Shown here piece by piece: positions 1 to 6,954 of a DNA stretch of 64,000 nucleotides. Source of the stretch: DASSJM01 sp036280655 (lineage in GTDB: Bacteria; Actinomycetota; UBA4738; HRBIN12); the NCBI GenBank assembly GCA_036280655.1, contig DASUQI010000020.1:62001-126000 (forward strand). Reading direction: 5' to 3'. Numbering within the stretch: position 1 is the first letter of the stretch; every line of letters starts with the position of its first letter. The notes under the pieces were generated by a model. It was not told the DNA's origin and ran no database searches. It was given only the letters and a program-made list of their open reading frames with translations. The position numbers and the translations under genes are program-made.

Positions 1-119
1 TGACGGTTTCACTCGATCCCGGCAGTTACGTCTTCATCTGCAACATCGTCGAGGACGAGGACGACGAGACGATCGTCCACTACCAACAGGGCATGAGGAC
101 CGGCTTCACCGTCGAGTAG
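1..119 (+). CDS. C-terminal end of a cupredoxin-domain protein (5' truncated by the window)
   Basis: Only the last 38 codons are present; the frame begins at base 3 and ends with TAG at 117-119. The tail shows the ligand pattern of a type-1 copper site: a Cys in PGSYVFICNIV, a His about 18 residues later and a Met five residues after it (HYQQGM). This is the usual C-H-M end of plastocyanin-like cupredoxins, preceded by the typical PGxY turn. It is probably an exported or lipid-anchored copper protein, but the signal region lies outside the window. The acidic run EDEDDE between Cys and His is unusual. The fold call is fairly safe; the redox partner is unknown. Confidence 0.65.
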   Translation, partial: TVSLDPGSYVFICNIVEDEDDETIVHYQQGMRTGFTVE

Positions 120-260
120 CGATCCTTCGCGAGGATCCCGGTACGAGTTGCGTCCGCCCTCGACCTCCAGGAGCTTGAGGCGGAGCATCTCTGAGTGGAT
201 GCCCACGGGCGTTGAACCGGGCGGACCTCTGCCAGCCTGCCTCCCGGGTTGTCCGGGCCC

Positions 261-866
261 TCAGGCCACGCCCACCAACTCGCCCACGAGCGCGCGCACC
301 CTGCTGTCGATCTCGTCGCGGATCTCGCGGACCTCCTCGATGGATCTCCCTGCAGGGTCGGGGAGGTCCCAATCGAGGTAGCGCTTCCCCGGGTAGATGG
401 GGCACGCGTCGCCGCACCCCATCGTGATGACCACGTCGGCGGCCTTCACGACCTCGTCCGTCAGCGGCTTCGGGTACTCCTTCGATAGGTCGATCCCGAT
501 CTCGTCCATCGCAGCTGCGACGACAGGGTTGATCTCGTCCGCCGGTGTGCTCCCTGCGGAGCGGACGTGCACGCGGCCGTTCGCGTGACGATCGAGCAGG
601 CCCGCCGCCATCTGACTTCGCCCGGCGTTGTGGACGCAGACGAACAGGACCTCGGGGACCTCCTTCATCACGCTCCCTTCGGATTGTGCGACCGCCCGCA
701 AACGCTCTTGGGCGAATCGGTAGCTCAAGAGTGCCACGAGAGTGCCACGTACGTCTGGGTCGGAGCCCGCCAGTCTGTCCGAAGAGTCCTGCAGGCACTC
801 GGCGACCGTCTCGGGCGAGGCCGGCGTACTCCTCGACGAGCTTCTCCTCAGCGTGGGTCGGATCAT
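261..866 (-). CDS. arsC: Arsenate reductase ArsC, LMW-phosphatase type with N-terminal helical domain (N-terminus possibly frameshifted)
   Basis: Reduces arsenate to arsenite for efflux or methylation. The catalytic P-loop is CVHNAGRS (Cys-X5-Arg) after the strand VLFVCV, and the DPAG loop aspartate (WDLPDPAG) follows about 90 residues later, as in low-molecular-weight phosphatase-fold reductases. A helical domain (TVAECLQDSSDRL through LSYRFAQERL) precedes it, as in actinobacterial ArsC proteins. The start at 866 has GAGGAGG only one base upstream, and its first 16 residues look unnatural. The neighbouring frame over the same bases reads EEKLVEEYAGLA, which is what this family has just before SPETV, so a one-base indel near 820 is likely. 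An internal Met before KEVPEVLF would give only the catalytic domain. Divergent to arsR, with the 19-residue Cys peptide between. Confidence 0.85.
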   Translation of the reverse strand: MIRPTLRRSSSRSTPASPETVAECLQDSSDRLAGSDPDVRGTLVALLSYRFAQERLRAVAQSEGSVMKEVPEVLFVCVHNAGRSQMAAGLLDRHANGRVHVRSAGSTPADEINPVVAAAMDEIGIDLSKEYPKPLTDEVVKAADVVITMGCGDACPIYPGKRYLDWDLPDPAGRSIEEVREIRDEIDSRVRALVGELVGVA

Positions 867-961
867 GCCTCCTCAGCGACCGGCGGCGACCCTAGTCACG
901 GAACGTGGACGGAAGGTGAACGAGCCGCCGGGTCGGGGGCCGGCGGCTCGTTCGGATCCTC

Positions 962-1021
962 CTAGCAGCAGCCCCCCGGGCAGCAATCTTCAGGGCAGCA
1001 GCCATCCAGGCGCTCTTCCAC
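962..1021 (-). CDS. 19-residue Cys-rich mini-protein in the ars locus
   Basis: A GTG-started frame of 19 codons plus TAG encodes a short acidic lead (VEERLDG) followed by CCPEDCCPGGCC, so six of 19 residues are cysteines arranged as three CC pairs spaced by three residues. It has an excellent Shine-Dalgarno, AAGGAGG at 1030-1036, eight bases before the GTG. It lies between arsC and the divergent arsR, on the arsC strand. ArsR and ArsM next door also carry N-terminal CCP motifs (EECCPEV, GGCCPPEE). A role in trivalent arsenic binding or transfer is inference. I do not recognise a named family. Confidence 0.55.
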   Translation of the reverse strand: MEERLDGCCPEDCCPGGCC

Positions 1022-1061
1022 GCTCGGCACCTCCTTACATCCATCGATGAGCCTCGATACG

Positions 1062-1096
1062 TTGACAGATACATCGACGTTCGTCAATATATTGAT
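1062..1096 (+). promoter_or_regulatory. arsR promoter with overlapping ArsR-type operator
   Basis: TTGACA at 1062-1067 is followed, 17 bp on, by CAATAT at 1085-1090, which would start the transcript at about the GTG of arsR (1097). The -10 lies inside an imperfect inverted repeat, 1069-1078 against 1083-1092 (8 of 10 pairs), and within the perfect palindrome TCAATATATTGA (1084-1095). This AT-rich block stands out in GC-rich DNA and fits autorepression by ArsR. No Shine-Dalgarno precedes arsR, so its mRNA is probably leaderless. Confidence 0.6.
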
Positions 1097-1453
1097 GTGA
1101 AGCTCGTCCAGGTCATCTCCGAGGAGTGTTGCCCCGAGGTGCTGAGCGCTCCGCTGGGCGCTGGGGAGGCCGAGGACGTGGCCGCGGCGCTCAAGGTCGT
1201 GGCCGATCCCGCCCGTCTCCGTCTCCTCAGTCTGATCTCGAACGCCGAGGGCGGGGAGGCCTGTGTCTGCAACCTCACGGAGCCGCTCGGCCTGAGCCAG
1301 CCGACCATCAGCCACCACCTGAAGGTCCTCGCCGACGCCGGGCTGCTCGCGCGGGAGCAGCGCGGCCGGTGGGCGTACTACCGCGTGGTCCCCGAACGTC
1401 TGGAGCTCTTGCGAGGCGCCCTCGTGACGCCCGCAGCGAGCCTCACCGCCTGA
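1097..1453 (+). CDS. arsR: ArsR/SmtB-family arsenite-responsive repressor
   Basis: A 118-residue winged-helix repressor. Residues about 30-100 hold the fold: ALKVVADPARLRLLSLI, then the metalloid site ACVCNL (CxC at the start of the recognition helix region, as in classical ArsR), then the DNA-reading helix LSQPTISHHLKVL and the wing. A second Cys pair at the N-terminus (EECCPEV, residues 10-11) may add ligands. The GTG start abuts the operator-like palindrome and has no ribosome-binding site, so a leaderless transcript is likely. The methyltransferase gene follows 15 bp later, so arsR-arsM form one unit. Confidence 0.9.
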   Translation: MKLVQVISEECCPEVLSAPLGAGEAEDVAAALKVVADPARLRLLSLISNAEGGEACVCNLTEPLGLSQPTISHHLKVLADAGLLAREQRGRWAYYRVVPERLELLRGALVTPAASLTA

Positions 1454-1468
1454 GAGGAGTACGACACG

Positions 1469-2212
1469 ATGAGTGATCTTCGCGAAGAGGTTCGGGAGAG
1501 ATACGCGGCTGCCGCTCGGGTGGTGCCCAAGGGTATGGCCGCCAACGACGCCGCCGAGGTCGGCGGCTGCTGCCCCCCAGAGGAAGGACTGGGCGTTCGC
1601 CTATACGACCTCGCCGAGCGGGAGAGCCTTCCGACCGAGTCGGTCCTCGCGAGCCTCGGCTGCGGCAATCCAACGGCGGTAGCCGAGCTTCGCGAGGGCG
1701 AGACCGTCCTGGACCTCGGATCGGGCGGCGGGATCGATGTCCTGCTGTCGGCCAAGCGCGTCGGGCCAACGGGCAAGGCCTATGGCCTGGACATGACCGA
1801 CGAGATGCTCGAGCTCGCGCGCGACAACGCCCTGAAGGCCGGAGCGACCAACGTCGAGTTCCTGAAGGGCTACATCGAGGAGGTGCCGCTCGACGACGGA
1901 ACCGTCGACATCGTGATCTCGAACTGCGTGATCAACCTTTCGACGGACAAGCCGAAGGTGGTGCGCGAGATGTTCCGCGTGCTGCGTAGCGGAGGACGCC
2001 TCGGCATCAGCGACGTCGTTGCTGCGGATGAACTCTCGCCCGCAGAACGCGCGGAGAGGGGCTCCTACGTCGGCTGCATCGCCGGCGCCTTGTCCTTCAC
2101 GGAATACCGGCAGGAGCTGACCGAGGCCGGCTTCGTCGATGTGAGCATCGACCCCACCCATATCGAGGCGGATCAGATGTACGGGGCGATCATCCGGGCT
2201 CGCAAGCCCTAA
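1469..2212 (+). CDS. arsM: Arsenite S-adenosylmethionine methyltransferase ArsM
   Basis: Methylates As(III) with SAM. The 247-residue protein has a class-I methyltransferase core: VLDLGSGGGIDVLLSAKRVG (SAM motif I) and the acidic strand YGLDMTDEML. The cysteine landmarks of ArsM are present: GGCCPPEE near residue 33, SLGCGNP, SNCVINLS and VGCIAGAL. Start ATG 1469 has GAGAGGAG about 10 bases upstream. It is the second gene of the arsR unit. The family call is confident; volatilisation versus detoxification in the cell cannot be told from sequence. Confidence 0.93.
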   Translation: MSDLREEVRERYAAAARVVPKGMAANDAAEVGGCCPPEEGLGVRLYDLAERESLPTESVLASLGCGNPTAVAELREGETVLDLGSGGGIDVLLSAKRVGPTGKAYGLDMTDEMLELARDNALKAGATNVEFLKGYIEEVPLDDGTVDIVISNCVINLSTDKPKVVREMFRVLRSGGRLGISDVVAADELSPAERAERGSYVGCIAGALSFTEYRQELTEAGFVDVSIDPTHIEADQMYGAIIRARKP

Positions 2213-2277
2213 ACGCGCCGTTTACGCGCAGCCTCATCCGTCGGCTACATCACCGTGCCTTGATCATCTGGGATCGG

Positions 2278-2763
2278 TCAGTCCGGCTCGAGCCGGGACC
2301 CGGCCGCGATCGCGATGCGGGCGCCGACCCGTGCGAGGCGACGGAGCACGTCGTCACGGGTGAGGATGCCGACGAGACGTCCGAACGAGTCGAGGACGGG
2401 CAGGCGATGCACGCCTCGACGCTCCATCGTCTCGACGGCACGCATGAGCGGCCAGTCGGTGTGAGCGATGACGACGTCTCTACTCATCACCTCGGCGACC
2501 TCCACCCCGGTGAGCAGATGCTCGAACCGGTGGAATGGTCCCGACAGCACTGCGGTACGCATGCCTGCTCTCACCGTCAGGTCCTTCATCGTGATGAACC
2601 CGACGACACGTTCGCCGTCTTTGGCGGTCACCGGGGCGCCTGAGGCACCGGCGCGCTCCAAGATCCGAGCAGCTTCACTGGCGATCGTCGCCTCCGTCAA
2701 CGTGACGACGGGAGCCCTCATGGCTTCCTCGACCGACCCCAGCAACTCCTCGAGTGCGACCAT
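2278..2763 (-). CDS. CBS-domain-pair protein
   Basis: 161 residues holding two CBS modules (about residues 10-70 and 85-150) with the signatures GAPVTAKDGERVVGFITMKDL and HRLPVLDSFGRLVGILTRDDVL. Such stand-alone CBS proteins bind adenine nucleotides and sense energy state; Hrp1 (Rv2626c) of the M. tuberculosis DosR regulon is of this kind. ATG 2763 is chosen because GAGGAG lies eight bases upstream at 2772-2777. It is divergent from the second CBS gene, and the two share a pair of DevR-like boxes between them. Confidence 0.85.
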   Translation of the reverse strand: MVALEELLGSVEEAMRAPVVTLTEATIASEAARILERAGASGAPVTAKDGERVVGFITMKDLTVRAGMRTAVLSGPFHRFEHLLTGVEVAEVMSRDVVIAHTDWPLMRAVETMERRGVHRLPVLDSFGRLVGILTRDDVLRRLARVGARIAIAAGSRLEPD

Positions 2764-2820
2764 GCCTCCATCTCCTCGTCGCCTGCACGAACACATCCGC
2801 GGCCTTCCGAGCCATCCGAC

Positions 2821-2886
2821 ACCGTACGGCCCGGCCGCGTCTCCACGGGAGGTCGGACGTACCCAACGCGCGGGGCCGAAGGACCC
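2821..2886 (-). promoter_or_regulatory. DevR-type promoter of the minus-strand CBS gene
   Basis: -10 TACGGT (2821-2826, read on the minus strand), proximal box 2851-2864 (GGTCGGACGTACCC, imperfect) and distal box 2873-2886 (GGGCCGAAGGACCC). The proximal box centre is 43 bp upstream of the inferred start at about 2814. Both boxes are shared with the divergent gene. Confidence 0.55.
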
Positions 2887-2915
2887 TCCGGTCGGAACCA
2901 TCCGCGTCCTACCTT
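2851..2915 (+). promoter_or_regulatory. DevR-type promoter of the plus-strand CBS-BON gene
   Basis: The box GGGCCGAAGGACCC (2873-2886) is centred 42.5 bp upstream of the start predicted from -10 TACCTT (2910-2915). The weaker box 2851-2864 lies 22 bp further upstream. For this promoter the proximal and distal roles of the two boxes are swapped relative to the divergent gene. Confidence 0.65.
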
Positions 2916-2942
2916 CGAGACTGAGAAGGGGAGGTGGGTTGG

Positions 2943-3647
2943 ATGAAGCACGTGAGCGATGTGATGACGTCCGATGTCGTGGTCGTCGAACCGGACACAC
3001 CGTTCAAGGACCTGGCAACCCTGCTGCGCGAGCGACGTCTGAGTGCGCTCCCGGTGATCGATGCGGACCGGAACCTCGTCGGTATCGTCTCGGAGGCGGA
3101 CCTGATCCTGAAGCAGGAGTACGGCGGGCCGAACGGGGACCGGCGAGAAGGCCGACGTCATCGCCGGGACCGCGCCAAGGCGGAGGCTGAGATCGCGGCT
3201 CGGCTCATGACGACCTCGGTCGTGACGATAGATCCCGACGCCACCCTCGCCCGGGCGGCGCGGATGATGCACCGGCACGGCGTCAAGCGACTGCCGGTGG
3301 TCGATCGTGACGGGAAGCTGCTGGGCATCGTGAGTCGGACCGATCTGCTGAAGATCTACCTTCGAACCGATGCCGAGATCCGCGAGGAGGTCGAGGACAC
3401 CCTGTGCGGTTCCCCGGGATGGGTCGTGCCGGGCACGATCAGCGTGCTCGTCGAGGATGGCGTCGTCAGCCTCGAGGGTCAGGCGGAGCAGCGCAGCCAG
3501 ATCCCGATGCTCCTGGGCGTCGCAGGGGCCGTCGACGGCGTCGTCGACGTGCGGAGCCGACTCGGCTACGAGGTCGACGACGAGACGCCGGCGCTCGATG
3601 CCGTGAGTCCTTGGGCATCGTTCGGCGCGAGGTTCGGGCGGCCGTAA
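2943..3647 (+). CDS. CBS-pair protein with C-terminal BON domain
   Basis: 234 residues: CBS module 1 (about 7-62, SALPVIDADRNLVGIVSEADL), a basic Arg-rich linker (RREGRRHRRDRAKAEAE), CBS module 2 (about 88-145, KRLPVVDRDGKLLGIVSRTDLL) and a BON domain (about 150-215, VPGTISVLVEDGVVSLEGQAE). The CBS-CBS-BON layout is common in actinobacteria. The CBS pair is expected to bind nucleotides and the BON part phospholipid or partner surfaces; both are family-level expectations. ATG 2943 has GGGGAGGTGG just upstream. Confidence 0.88.
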   Translation: MKHVSDVMTSDVVVVEPDTPFKDLATLLRERRLSALPVIDADRNLVGIVSEADLILKQEYGGPNGDRREGRRHRRDRAKAEAEIAARLMTTSVVTIDPDATLARAARMMHRHGVKRLPVVDRDGKLLGIVSRTDLLKIYLRTDAEIREEVEDTLCGSPGWVVPGTISVLVEDGVVSLEGQAEQRSQIPMLLGVAGAVDGVVDVRSRLGYEVDDETPALDAVSPWASFGARFGRP

Positions 3648-3675
3648 CCGCGCCCGGTGAGCGAGGCCGGCGCGT

Positions 3676-6408
3676 CTAGGCCCCGAGTCGCGTGTCGGCG
3701 TTGACCCGGTCGTCCCTCGTTCCGGGCGCAGCTCCGACCCGAACGCGGCAATCGGTGACCGAAGCCCCGGAGCGGGTGAGGAGCACGGGGTTGCAGTCCA
3801 TCTCGAGCACCTCCCGGTGCGCCACGGCGAGGGCCGACACGCGATGGATCAGGTCTTCGTAGGCGTCGATGTCCACCTTCGGCCGGCCGCGGTAGCCCTG
3901 CAGCAGGGGAAAGGTCCGCAGCGACCGCATCATGTCCCGCACGTCGACGTCGGTGAGAGGGGGGATCCCCACGCCGACATCGCGGATCAACTCGGCCGTC
4001 GTTCCGCCCGCACCACAGAGCACCACCGATCCGAAGGTCGCGTCCTGTCCGATCCCGACGATCATCTCGACCTCGCCCTCGACCATCTCCTGGACGAGGA
4101 ACCCGTCCAACGGCTCCTGCGAGGACCGGAGCCGGCTCTCCATCTCGGCCGCGGCCGCGGCGACCTCGGCGCGCCCCCAGAGGCCGAGTCGGACGGCGCC
4201 GACGTCGGACTTGTGCAGTGGGCCGATCGCCTTCAGCGCGACGCGGGCGGCGAGCCGCTCGGCCTCGCGCCCGGCCTCCTCCGGGGATCTCGCGACGGCC
4301 GAGCGCGGCGTCGCGATCCCGTAGCACGAGAGGAGGCGTGCCGCGCGTTCGGGGCTTAGCCAACCCCCGCCGTCGGACAGCGCATCGGCGATCGTCGCGG
4401 CCGCCTCGCCGGAACGGATCCCCTCGGGGCGCCGCACGACCCCCGGTGGCCGCGCTCGCCAGGACCCGAGCTTGGCCGCGTGCGACAGAGCGATCGCGGC
4501 CTGCTCCGGGTAGGCGAACGACGGGACCCGGGTCCTCGCGGAGGTGAGCCACTCGGGGGTTCCCCTGGACGCCATGAACGACGTGACGACTGGCACGCGG
4601 CCTTCGATGGTCTCGACCGCGGTCAGGATCGACCGAGCGATCTCGGGGGCGGCCTCCTCGAGCGGCGGGATGTAGATCACGATGAGCGCGTCGACCTCTC
4701 CCGACGCCCCCACGGCCTCGATCACCCGCGCGAAATCCTCTCCGCGAGCGGACGCGATCATGTCGACGGGGTTGCCCAGCGCGGCGGCGGAGGGCAGGAA
4801 CGACCCGAGGGCGTCACGGACGCCCTGCGAGAGCGCCGGGACGATGAGCCCGCGGGACTCGGCGGCGTCCGCGCACTGGATGCCGAGACCCCCGGCGTTC
4901 GTGACGATCGCGACCCGATCCCCCTTCGGGAGTGGCTGGTTCGCCAGTACGTTCGCGACGTCCAGCATCTCCTCGAGCGTGTCCGTTCGGATCACGCCCG
5001 TCTGCCGGAACAGCGCGTCCACCGCTGAGTCGGAGGCCGCGAGGAGCGCGCCCGTGTGTGAGGAGGTGGCCCTCGTACCCGCGCTGCTCCGCCCGCTCTT
5101 CACCGCGACGATCGGCTTGCTCCTCGTCACCCGACGAGCGATGTGGGCGAACCGGCGGGGATTCCCGAAGGACTCGAGATACAGGAGGATGACGTCGGTG
5201 TTCGAGTCCTCCTCCCAGTAGCAGATGAGGTCGTTCCCCGAGACATCCGCCTTGTTCCCCACCGACACGAAGCTCGACAGGCCGAGCCCGAGCCGCGACG
5301 TCGCATCGATCACCGCCAGACCGAGGGCCCCGGACTGGGATAGGAACCCGACGCGCCCGGAAAGCGGCCACGACGAGGCGAACGTCGCGTCGAGCATCAT
5401 GTCGGGGTCGGTGTTCAGGTATCCCATGCAATTGGGCCCGATCATCCGCATCCCGTGGTCCCGACAGACCCTGAGGAGCTCCCGCTGTCGTTCGGCGCCA
5501 TCGATGCCCGATTCGGCGAAGCCGGCGGAGATCACGACGATCCCACGAACGCCCTTCTGCCCGCACTGCCGGATCGCATCCAGGACGGCGTCCGCAGGGA
5601 TGGCGACGACCGCGACGTCGACGGAGCCCGGAACGTCGAGGATCGACCGGTACGCGGGGACCCCCTGAACGATGTCCGATCGCGGGTTCACGGGGTACAC
5701 GACGCCCCGGAATCCTCGCAGCAGGAGGTTGTGGAACAGCCGGCCTCCGATGGAAGCGGGGTCTCGCGACGCGCCGATGACCGCGACCGCGGCGGGTTGC
5801 AGGAACATCCCGATCGCGGCGCGAGAGGCGGCGTCCGAGCGCGCCTCGAGAACCTCGAGCGCGTCCTCGTCGAGGCCCGTGGGGAACTCCACCTCGATCG
5901 TGCCGGGCAGGGCGCGGACGTGTGCGTGGAAGCCGGTCTCGCGAAGGACGTCGATCATCCGATGGTTCTCCGGGTACACCATCGCGATGAGGGTCGCGAA
6001 TCCCAGAGTTCGTGCCACGGTGGCCAGTCGCTCGATCAGCAGGGTGCCGAGGCCGCGCCCCTGCCACGCATCGGCGACGCTCACGCTCAGCTCCGCTCGG
6101 TCCTCGTCGACCCGATAGATCTGGGCGCCACCGACGACGGTGCCACGGTCTCCTCCCTGCAGTGCCAGCAGCGTGATGTGCGTGGGCGGGTCGGCGTCCG
6201 CAGCGGATTCCGCAACGCGGGTCACGTCGATCGTCTCGTTCCCGAAGCGGAGGCGACGCGACTCGAGCGAGAGCCCGATCAGGTAGTCCTCGATCCGTCC
6301 GACATCGTCAGGCTCGGCGACCCGGACGCGAAGGGTACCCCCGTCCCGCAGCACGACGTCGTCAGGCTGCACGTCGATCGCCTTGGCCCGCTCGGACCCT
6401 GGGTCCAC
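3676..6408 (-). CDS. ADP-forming acyl-CoA synthetase with N-terminal GNAT domain
   Basis: 910 residues from GTG 6408. Order of domains: GNAT acetyltransferase (about 20-190, with the acetyl-CoA loop AWQGRGLGTLLIERL), CoA-binding domain (AVAVIGASRDPASIGGRLFHNLL), succinyl-CoA-ligase-like domain with the phosphohistidine loop SSHTGALL, and an ATP-grasp module near the C-terminus (VALKAIGPLHKSDVGAV). Such enzymes turn acyl-CoA plus ADP and phosphate into acid plus ATP, or the reverse. With PFOR in the same window this gives an acetyl-CoA-to-acetate ATP route (inference). Fused GNAT domains in this family (Pat type) can acetylate proteins. It is the last gene of the SulP-flavodoxin unit. The start is uncertain; an ATG at 6474 would overlap the flavodoxin by 46 bp. 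Confidence 0.88.
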   Translation of the reverse strand: MDPGSERAKAIDVQPDDVVLRDGGTLRVRVAEPDDVGRIEDYLIGLSLESRRLRFGNETIDVTRVAESAADADPPTHITLLALQGGDRGTVVGGAQIYRVDEDRAELSVSVADAWQGRGLGTLLIERLATVARTLGFATLIAMVYPENHRMIDVLRETGFHAHVRALPGTIEVEFPTGLDEDALEVLEARSDAASRAAIGMFLQPAAVAVIGASRDPASIGGRLFHNLLLRGFRGVVYPVNPRSDIVQGVPAYRSILDVPGSVDVAVVAIPADAVLDAIRQCGQKGVRGIVVISAGFAESGIDGAERQRELLRVCRDHGMRMIGPNCMGYLNTDPDMMLDATFASSWPLSGRVGFLSQSGALGLAVIDATSRLGLGLSSFVSVGNKADVSGNDLICYWEEDSNTDVILLYLESFGNPRRFAHIARRVTRSKPIVAVKSGRSSAGTRATSSHTGALLAASDSAVDALFRQTGVIRTDTLEEMLDVANVLANQPLPKGDRVAIVTNAGGLGIQCADAAESRGLIVPALSQGVRDALGSFLPSAAALGNPVDMIASARGEDFARVIEAVGASGEVDALIVIYIPPLEEAAPEIARSILTAVETIEGRVPVVTSFMASRGTPEWLTSARTRVPSFAYPEQAAIALSHAAKLGSWRARPPGVVRRPEGIRSGEAAATIADALSDGGGWLSPERAARLLSCYGIATPRSAVARSPEEAGREAERLAARVALKAIGPLHKSDVGAVRLGLWGRAEVAAAAAEMESRLRSSQEPLDGFLVQEMVEGEVEMIVGIGQDATFGSVVLCGAGGTTAELIRDVGVGIPPLTDVDVRDMMRSLRTFPLLQGYRGRPKVDIDAYEDLIHRVSALAVAHREVLEMDCNPVLLTRSGASVTDCRVRVGAAPGTRDDRVNADTRLGA

Positions 6409-6428
6409 ATCGGAACCCGACGCAGGGG

Positions 6429-6926
6429 TTAGGCATCGCGCTCGCCGAGCGCGTCCGCGATCCCGGATGCCCACGTTCGGACGTCGTCCCAGTCGCGGAA
6501 GTCACCGTCGGGCGCTCGCAGGGCCGTGGCGATCGCCCGCTCACCGAAGCTGAGTCGGCCGCGGTCCAGCCTGCCGGCGAACACGCGATGGTCTCGAGCG
6601 CCGGCGAGCTCGATCAGCGACGAAACGTCGACGGGGTCCTCGCTGGGCTTCGGCGGATCTCCGATCGGCCCGCTCGAGAACAACCAGACGGGTCTCGCCG
6701 AGAGCTGCGCCGCGTTCCGCTCGATGAACCCCCGAGCCGTCTTCATCCAGCGGCCGGCGTACACCGCGCTGCCGGCGACGACCGCCTCGTACTCGTCGAC
6801 CGTCGCCGCCACCTCGATCGGGAGCTCGTCGACCTCGAGGCCGCGTTCGGAGAGCACGGCTGCGAGTGCCGAGGCGATCTCCTCGGTAGCGCCGTACTTC
6901 GATGCTGCGGTCACGAGGATCTTGAT
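6429..6926 (-). CDS. Flavodoxin / menaquinone-dependent protoporphyrinogen-oxidase-like protein, apparent AUC start
   Basis: 166 codons. The FMN phosphate loop is TAASKYGATEEIA after the first strand KILV; the middle has VVAGSAVYAGRWMKTARGFIERN and the end HRVFAGRLDRGRLSFGERAI, as in the HemG-like flavodoxin group. The frame needs the first strand, but no ATG, GTG or TTG lies at its beginning. The codon six bases before ATC CTC GTG is ATC (6926-6924), with AAGGAG well spaced upstream. Either AUC is used or the base is a sequence error. The SulP stop is 28 bp upstream, so the two are cotranscribed. Confidence 0.75.
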   Translation of the reverse strand: MKILVTAASKYGATEEIASALAAVLSERGLEVDELPIEVAATVDEYEAVVAGSAVYAGRWMKTARGFIERNAAQLSARPVWLFSSGPIGDPPKPSEDPVDVSSLIELAGARDHRVFAGRLDRGRLSFGERAIATALRAPDGDFRDWDDVRTWASGIADALGERDA

Positions 6927-6954
6927 CGCTGACTCCTTCCTCCCAGAGCAACCT

